DNA of 64,000 nt, from the NCBI GenBank assembly GCA_002344135.1, contig DDTO01000007.1:1-64000 (forward strand), read 5' to 3'. Under the pieces are notes generated by a model, which was given only the letters and a program-made list of their open reading frames with translations, did no database searches and was not told the DNA's origin. The position numbers and the translations under genes were made by a program. Positions 60,901 through 64,000 of the stretch are shown piece after piece; the stretch's first letter is position 1; the number at the start of each line of letters is the position of its first letter. The DNA is from Chthonomonas sp. UBA2362. GTDB lineage: Bacteria; Armatimonadota; Fimbriimonadia; Fimbriimonadales; Fimbriimonadaceae.

Positions 60901-61451
60901 TAGACGTCGATGATCCCGCCCCGGCGACTGTATTGCCCGGGAATGCGGACCGGCTCGGCCAACTCGTATCCGAGCATCTTGAGGGTTTCGACTACCTGAT
61001 CCGAGTCGATCTCGTCGCCGACCTGGATGCTGAGAAACACCTGCTCGAGCACTTCACGCGGCAAAGTTCGCTCGAGAACGGCCTGGGGGGTGGCGATGAC
61101 GATGCCCGGATCGGGCTCGGTGAGGAACCGAAGGGCTCCGATCCGGTCGGAAAGGGCGGTCGTTTCCGGTGAGGCGTCCTCGAAGAGGGCAGAGATGCCG
61201 GATGGCAGCTGGTGGAGGTCCGACTCCGGAACCCCACAGAGGCTCAGGCGAGCCTGCCATTGAAGTGCTCGATCGTAGGTCGGCGCGACGATCAGAACCT
61301 TGCTGGGGACGCGTCGGTACCAGGCGGCGATCAACACGGCTCGCGCTTCGACCGGCAGAGCCCTCCATTCGGCTGAGCGGTCCAAGCGTGAAAGGACGTC
61401 GTCGACGGCGTTGGTAGCGCCGAGAGCGCTTGCCCATTCGGCGATGCGCAT
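57909..61451 (-). CDS. mfd: Transcription-repair coupling factor
   Basis: The 1180-residue protein has UvrB-like N-terminal domains (GQYSRRGGIIDVYASGRQLP form at about 195-215), the RNA polymerase-interacting CarD-like domain (LKPGDYVVHINFGIGVFQG, about 505), and superfamily-2 translocase motors with GDVGFGKTEVAIRAAFK (Walker A), VIVDEEQKFG (DEEQ) and LRGRVGRSDRQAYAYLLY. The C-terminal TRCF domain follows. It removes stalled RNA polymerase and recruits UvrA. It starts at ATG 61451, at the edge of a strong hairpin. Confidence 0.95.
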   Translation of the reverse strand: MRIAEWASALGATNAVDDVLSRLDRSAEWRALPVEARAVLIAAWYRRVPSKVLIVAPTYDRALQWQARLSLCGVPESDLHQLPSGISALFEDASPETTALSDRIGALRFLTEPDPGIVIATPQAVLERTLPREVLEQVFLSIQVGDEIDSDQVVETLKMLGYELAEPVRIPGQYSRRGGIIDVYASGRQLPVRIELFGDVVESLRQFDPNSQRSVGDTPELSLSPSRETLFADPTRLGDDGFTPAGYSEMLHRTLAMEAASLDAEAAARLEATVEADAKALEARIFFDRLDLYRPLLHPDSNCAIDLLESGLLVLDEPLELEAIAERSEDELGQALRARHERGEILQSTAHDFMLPPEHLGAGQRTLAMTSMGEAPSWVSAPDEKDWNAASLEPYRGRADALTGALRSWLEAGFHVAVATDQPTRARSVLGQIDLVPGEPSDASSPGLYLVGGNLAGGWILPDQKVALLTDQELFGVGRLRLPQKRFNEGIPVATVLDLKPGDYVVHINFGIGVFQGLVKRAVDGVEREYLFIQYQPPDKLFVPADQLDRVQKYLNPGDVQPKINRLSGSDWQRTVGKAREEAREFAKGLIKLYAQRKKVERRPFGPDTPWQAEMESTFPWIETPSQLQAIRETKTDLNQAWPMDRLVCGDVGFGKTEVAIRAAFKVAQDGRQVAVLCPTTILSEQHFRNFQERLAPFPVRLELLNRFRSTGERKQIHQMVKDGEIDVVIGTHALLNKEIEFKDLGLVIVDEEQKFGVKQKEALKEMRISVDVLTLSATPIPRTLSMALMDIRQMSLINDPPPGRLPIRTFVRTYSKEIVREAILRELARGGQVYYVFNRVRGIGHVADRLQKLIPGARIGVGHGQMQEAELEPVMLAFIAGEIDVLLSTTIIENGLDIPNANTLIVEDADRLGLSQLYQLRGRVGRSDRQAYAYLLYQSGKELGEGGLQRLQALQEFSTLGSGYSLAFRDLQIRGAGELLGAKQHGAMASVGYELYTQLINEEVQYLKAYADGQKPVRGEPLEGLVPLPTLDLPIAALIPEHYVPDSAQRLFYYKEMMSSRSADELAQSLSEIQDRYGHAPPEVLRAFAIMRLRMQARDLGIEKVDGRGGRLSSVFGTDAELSPRFFSMLGKRNRECYLTRNQFIWPFTGDPVQAAETMLDTMRSCRDELERDREELGV

Positions 61452-61477
61452 TCGGCGGGGATGGTACCCCGCCGAAT
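61450..61477 (-). promoter_or_regulatory. Perfect hairpin covering the mfd start codon
   Basis: Arms of 11 bases (ATTCGGCGGGG and CCCCGCCGAAT) with a 6-base loop span the mfd initiation region on the minus strand; the last stem bases are the A and T of the ATG. It may mask the start or end the upstream chagasin-like transcript, though no T-tract follows. Confidence 0.55.
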
Positions 61478-61499
61478 CGTCGGATCGGCCAGCTCTGGG

Positions 61500-62264
61500 C
61501 TAGTTGCCGGAACCGAGCAGTCCGCCGCCCCCACCACCACCGGCGCGCACGGTGACTTGAATTTCCCACCTCTGGGCAGCGGGTATCCCGCCACTCTCGA
61601 AGGAGCGTTGATAGAGCAAGCCGAGGAAGAAGCCGCCAGGTCGGACTGCTGTGAACCGGAACTCCTGGGTTCCGCCAGCGCCCATCAAGCCACTGCGCGG
61701 CTTTATGTAGCGGCTCGCGGTCTGTCGGAGGATACTATTATCGATCTGGCCGACCGTCCATTGATAGCCGGTCGTGGCGTTGGCGTTGAGCCGCACAACG
61801 AGCGTGTCACCGGGATTCAGCTCGACCCGGCCGTGGTTGTTGATGTCCGAGACGGTGACGGTCTCGTTACGGTTCGGTCGGTCGATTACGACGAGCATCT
61901 GGAAGGTCTCGGCGGCCTGAATCCCACGGGCGCCGGACTTTTGGTAAAGCAAAATCAGCCCCTCGCCCCCCGCTCCGACCGCTCGAAATCGGAAAGTCTG
62001 GGTTCCTTGAGCGCCGGGAGGTCCTCCCATCAATGGCTGATACGACGAGCCCATCGGGCGCAGCAGCGAGGGGTTGTTTTGGGCGATGTTCCACGAGTAG
62101 CCGGTGCTCGCGTTCGATCGCAGGTTGACGACGAGAGTATCGTTGAGTTTGAGGGTGACCTGGCTGCCGGCGTTGCCTTCGTTCACTGTTACGATAGCCG
62201 CTCCGGCTTGGGAAGCGGTCAGCAAAGCGAGTCCGGCCAAAAGGGTGCTTCGAATCGAGTTCAT
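61500..62264 (-). CDS. Double chagasin-like (I42) peptidase inhibitor
   Basis: From ATG 62264 (254 residues) a signal peptide (about 1-22) precedes two similar domains (about 25-135 and 140-245). Each has the I42 first loop, NASTGYSW or NATTGYQW (consensus NPTTGYxW), and a later GAGG or RPGG turn followed by LLYQKSG or LLYQRSF. Chagasin-type proteins inhibit papain-like cysteine peptidases. A longer frame running through the tRNA is an artefact of the tRNA antisense. Tandem I42 domains are unusual. Confidence 0.78.
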   Translation of the reverse strand: MNSIRSTLLAGLALLTASQAGAAIVTVNEGNAGSQVTLKLNDTLVVNLRSNASTGYSWNIAQNNPSLLRPMGSSYQPLMGGPPGAQGTQTFRFRAVGAGGEGLILLYQKSGARGIQAAETFQMLVVIDRPNRNETVTVSDINNHGRVELNPGDTLVVRLNANATTGYQWTVGQIDNSILRQTASRYIKPRSGLMGAGGTQEFRFTAVRPGGFFLGLLYQRSFESGGIPAAQRWEIQVTVRAGGGGGGGLLGSGN

Positions 62265-62357
62265 ATCGAGCGTCTCCGAGAATGAGATGGCCATTATGGT
62301 CACAGGCCCGGACCTATTGCGAATGCCCGTCCCTTGGGGTATCTTCTTACCCTCAGT

Positions 62358-62432
62358 GCGGGCGTAGCTCAGTGGTAGAGCATCTCGTTGCCAACGAGAG
62401 GGTCGAGGGTTCGAATCTCTTCGCCCGCTCCA
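62358..62432 (+). tRNA. tRNA-Gly (anticodon GCC)
   Basis: The 75-base gene folds as a cloverleaf: acceptor GCGGGCG/CGCCCGC, D arm AGCTCAGTGGTAGAGC, anticodon stem CTCGT/ACGAG with loop TTGCCAA (anticodon GCC) and T arm with GGTTCGAAT. The CCA end is encoded. A strong terminator follows at 62445. Confidence 0.97.
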
Positions 62433-62444
62433 GATTTCGACAAG

Positions 62445-62477
62445 ACGGTCCGGCCAAAGACGGCCGGGCCGTTTTTT
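62445..62477 (+). terminator. Intrinsic terminator after tRNA-Gly
   Basis: The stem ACGGTCCGGCC/GGCCGGGCCGT (11 pairs, one wobble) with a 6-base loop is followed by six T residues. It ends the tRNA transcript. Confidence 0.9.
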
Positions 62478-62513
62478 CACGTTCGTTTCGCCGAGATCAC
62501 TCCCTGCCGGTGA

Positions 62514-62519
62514 TACAAT
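62514..62519 (+). promoter_or_regulatory. -10 element (TACAAT) of the thioredoxin-fusion gene
   Basis: TACAAT lies 38 bases before the ATG, leaving a leader of about 32 bases with AGGAGG at 62546-62551, 6 bases before the start. Unlike several neighbours this gene has a normal leader. Confidence 0.5.
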
Positions 62520-62557
62520 GGGGGTATCGCTTTTATCCAAATGGCAGGAGGTACGAC

Positions 62558-63553
62558 ATGAAGAAATGGGTACTTGCCGGAGCTACCTTGGCAGTTGCCG
62601 GGTTCGTCTTCGCGCAATCTGGTTCGAATGTTCTCAGTTCATTCTCTAAGGCGCTCCATGGCGCCCAAGGTCTCAGCGTCACATACACCGTGACCCGGCT
62701 CGGCGGCTCGCCCGCCACCTACACGGTCAATCTGGCCAAGCCCAATCGGGCCCGCATTGAAAGCGCCAGCCAGATCATCACCGCCGACGGCAGCACGATT
62801 ACCTTCTTCGATCGCAAGTCGAACAGCTACTTCAAGCGCAAGCAGACCGACGCCGAGTTCCGTGCGCTGCTCACCAGCGACGACCTCAGCCTCTGGGCGC
62901 CCTTCTTCCGGGACGACGCCTTCAAGGGCCTGAACGTCAAGGCCATGCCCGACAAGAACCGCAAGGGCGTCAACTTCAAGGTCGTCACGCTGACTCCGCC
63001 GGACGCCACCGACGTGTCGTGGACGCTCTACATTCACCCTGACGACAACGTCGCACGCCAAGCCGAGATCGTCGTCAAGGCGGGCAAGGACGAAGGGACG
63101 AAGATCATCGACTGCAAGTCGCTCACCCTCGAAACCGGCGACGTTTTCGCCTTCAATGCTCCTTCAGGCAGCAAGGAAGTCGACGAAGCCGAGCTTTACA
63201 GCGACCGCTGGTACCTCGATTGGGACGAGGCGATGGGCGTCGCCAAGAAGACGAATCGGGTTCTCCTCGTGGACTTCTACACCGACTGGTGCCACTGGTG
63301 CAAAGTGCTGGACGAGAAGGTGTTCCCCACCTCCGACTTCCGCGCGATGTCGAAGTACTTCGTGTTCGTGAAAATCAACGCCGAGGTCCGAACCGACCTG
63401 GCGAAGAAGTACGGCGTCAACGCCTATCCGACTGCGAAGGTCATCGGCGTCGACGGCTCGGTGATTCACGAGATCGTCGGCTATAAGGAGACCGCGGCAT
63501 ACGTCGCCGACCTCAAGACCGCCGCCCAGAAAGCCGGTCTTCTCGGCAACTAA
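62558..63553 (+). CDS. LolA-like domain fused to a thioredoxin domain
   Basis: The 331-residue product has a signal peptide (about 1-20). The middle (about 25-190) resembles the LolA/DUF2092 half-barrel: ALHGAQGLSVTYTVTRLGG, DGSTITFFDRKSNSYFKR. The C-terminal thioredoxin fold (about 215-330) has a WCHWC active site (FYTDWCHWCKVLDEKVF) and cis-Pro in NAYPTAKV. It would act as an extracytoplasmic oxidoreductase. LolA-type carriers lack thioredoxin, so the fusion is unusual. A fine AGGAGG site fixes the ATG. Confidence 0.82.
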   Translation: MKKWVLAGATLAVAGFVFAQSGSNVLSSFSKALHGAQGLSVTYTVTRLGGSPATYTVNLAKPNRARIESASQIITADGSTITFFDRKSNSYFKRKQTDAEFRALLTSDDLSLWAPFFRDDAFKGLNVKAMPDKNRKGVNFKVVTLTPPDATDVSWTLYIHPDDNVARQAEIVVKAGKDEGTKIIDCKSLTLETGDVFAFNAPSGSKEVDEAELYSDRWYLDWDEAMGVAKKTNRVLLVDFYTDWCHWCKVLDEKVFPTSDFRAMSKYFVFVKINAEVRTDLAKKYGVNAYPTAKVIGVDGSVIHEIVGYKETAAYVADLKTAAQKAGLLGN

Positions 63554-63569
63554 ATCTCGGTACGCAATT

Positions 63570-63602
63570 CCGACGGCCCCGCAAGTTTTGCGGGGCCGTC
63601 GG
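63570..63602 (+). terminator. Hairpin after the thioredoxin-fusion gene
   Basis: Perfect 15-base arms around a 3-base loop (stem starts CCGACGGCCCCGCAA) lie 16 bases past the stop. There is no downstream T-tract (CGTTCGG follows), so termination may be Rho-independent only in part. Confidence 0.7.
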
Positions 63603-63617
63603 CGTTCGGACCTATGC

Positions 63618-63623
63618 TAAAAT
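63618..63623 (+). promoter_or_regulatory. Extended -10 (TGCTAAAAT) of the last gene
   Basis: TAAAAT with TG upstream forms an extended -10 about 30 bases before ATG 63654. No -35 is evident. Confidence 0.45.
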
Positions 63624-63653
63624 CGCCTTCGAGCCAAACCGGCTCCAATCCCC

Positions 63654-64000
63654 ATGAATCGCTCCACCCCTTTCGCTGTCGGCCGTTCGATCCTGTTAGC
63701 GGTTCTCGCCGGTTGGGCCGGCGCGGCGACGGCGCAGCTTCGAGTGGCCCAATGGAACGTCACCAACTACTCCGGCGGGCGAATCCTGGAGTTCCAGACG
63801 GCGATTTATGGGGCCTTCGAGGGGCGCTCGATGAGGCCGGATATCCTCATCGGCGAGGAGTTCATCAGCCAATCTGCGGTCAACACCTTCCTGTCGTTGC
63901 TTAATGCGGCCCCCGGCAGCCCCGCCGACTGGGCAGCCGCCCCCTTTGTCGATGGGCCGGATACGGATAGCGCGTTCTTCTACCGAACGTCCAAAGTCGA
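63654..64000 (+). CDS. Secreted endonuclease/exonuclease/phosphatase-family protein (5' part)
   Basis: The visible 115 residues have a signal peptide (about 1-28, ending ATAQ) followed by LRVAQWNVTNYSGG, the first strand of the DNase I/EEP fold where Asn helps bind metal, and DILIGEEFIS, with the catalytic-site Glu-type residue. It continues beyond the window. It could be a secreted nuclease or phosphodiesterase. Confidence 0.7.
   Translation, partial: MNRSTPFAVGRSILLAVLAGWAGAATAQLRVAQWNVTNYSGGRILEFQTAIYGAFEGRSMRPDILIGEEFISQSAVNTFLSLLNAAPGSPADWAAAPFVDGPDTDSAFFYRTSKV

Noticed and set aside
62265..62540. Minus-strand extension of the chagasin-like gene reading GRRDSNPRPSRWQRD
   Set aside because: This is the well-known antisense translation of a tRNA gene; the true start is at 62264 with a signal peptide.
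62282..62557. Plus-strand extension upstream of the thioredoxin fusion
   Set aside because: It translates the tRNA-Gly gene and its terminator; the AGGAGG at 62546 fixes the start at 62558.
1..64000. Prophage, transposase, integrase or CRISPR-Cas
   Set aside because: No related proteins or arrays were seen; repeats present are short palindromes only.

Overview
The window is a gene-dense, high-G+C bacterial chromosome segment of about 57 protein genes and one tRNA, with no gap longer than about 250 bases. No phage, transposon, integron, CRISPR array or rRNA was seen. The owner looks like a diderm, flagellated, type IV-piliated, respiring heterotroph. Evidence includes an LptC/OstA-like protein, secretins, several lipoproteins, FlgK/FlgL/FliW/CsrA, a PilMNOQ locus, and CcmE/CcmF for cytochrome c maturation. 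The H-X9-DG-type pseudopilin, the dockerin-tailed beta-propeller protein and the lipoprotein style (Cys followed by a glycine tract) resemble Armatimonadota, Fimbriimonadia in particular. That placement is inferred from protein style, not computed.

Layout. 1-6.5 kb (minus): a four-gene overlapping operon of two carboxypeptidase-regulatory-like lipoproteins, an 897-residue secreted protein containing what looks like a dead gluzincin peptidase core, and an LptC-like protein. 6.5-9 kb (minus): a PfkB-family sugar kinase and a secreted M14 carboxypeptidase. 9-18.5 kb (mostly plus): GT2 glycosyltransferase plus methyltransferase, a shortened PheT, a convergent membrane protein, MenG plus a polyprenyl diphosphate synthase (menaquinone), and a large secreted beta-propeller/dockerin protein. 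18.7-20.1 kb (minus): glutamine synthetase with a long leader. 20.3-25.5 kb (plus): flgK-flgL-fliW-csrA, a small membrane protein, ribF and a small transaldolase. 25.6-30 kb (plus): a LacI-family regulator with a clear palindromic operator, a secreted GH13 amylase, a pseudopilin and a small membrane protein.

30-38.8 kb (minus): argS (unusual), nadC, a hypothetical gene, a subtilase, a methyltransferase, pyk, hslV and a GNAT acetyltransferase. 38.9-45.1 kb (minus): the pilus assembly operon pilM-N-O, a lipoprotein in the PilP position, a truncated secretin paralogue and pilQ, behind a near-consensus promoter. 45.7-49.2 kb (minus): MATE exporter, tyrA, aroA. 49.4-52.6 kb (minus): a 1057-residue lipoprotein. 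52.8-56.5 kb (minus): ccmE-ccmF-panD-pyrE, with CcmE of the CxxxY type. 56.6-64 kb: a secreted hypothetical protein, a YprB-like nuclease, mfd, a double chagasin-like inhibitor, tRNA-Gly(GCC), a LolA-like/thioredoxin fusion, and the start of a secreted endonuclease/phosphatase-family protein cut by the window edge.

The main unexpected signals are: (i) a -10 hexamer (TANNNT or close) only 6-9 bases before the start codon of about twelve genes that lack a Shine-Dalgarno sequence, suggesting widespread leaderless transcription; (ii) an ArgS whose HIGH and KMSKS signatures are both degenerate and which carries an in-frame REP-like palindrome; (iii) a PheT lacking the whole tRNA-binding OB domain; (iv) a CxxxY CcmE; (v) a split or duplicated secretin in the pilus operon; (vi) two families of dispersed palindromic repeats; (vii) the pseudo-peptidase envelope operon.
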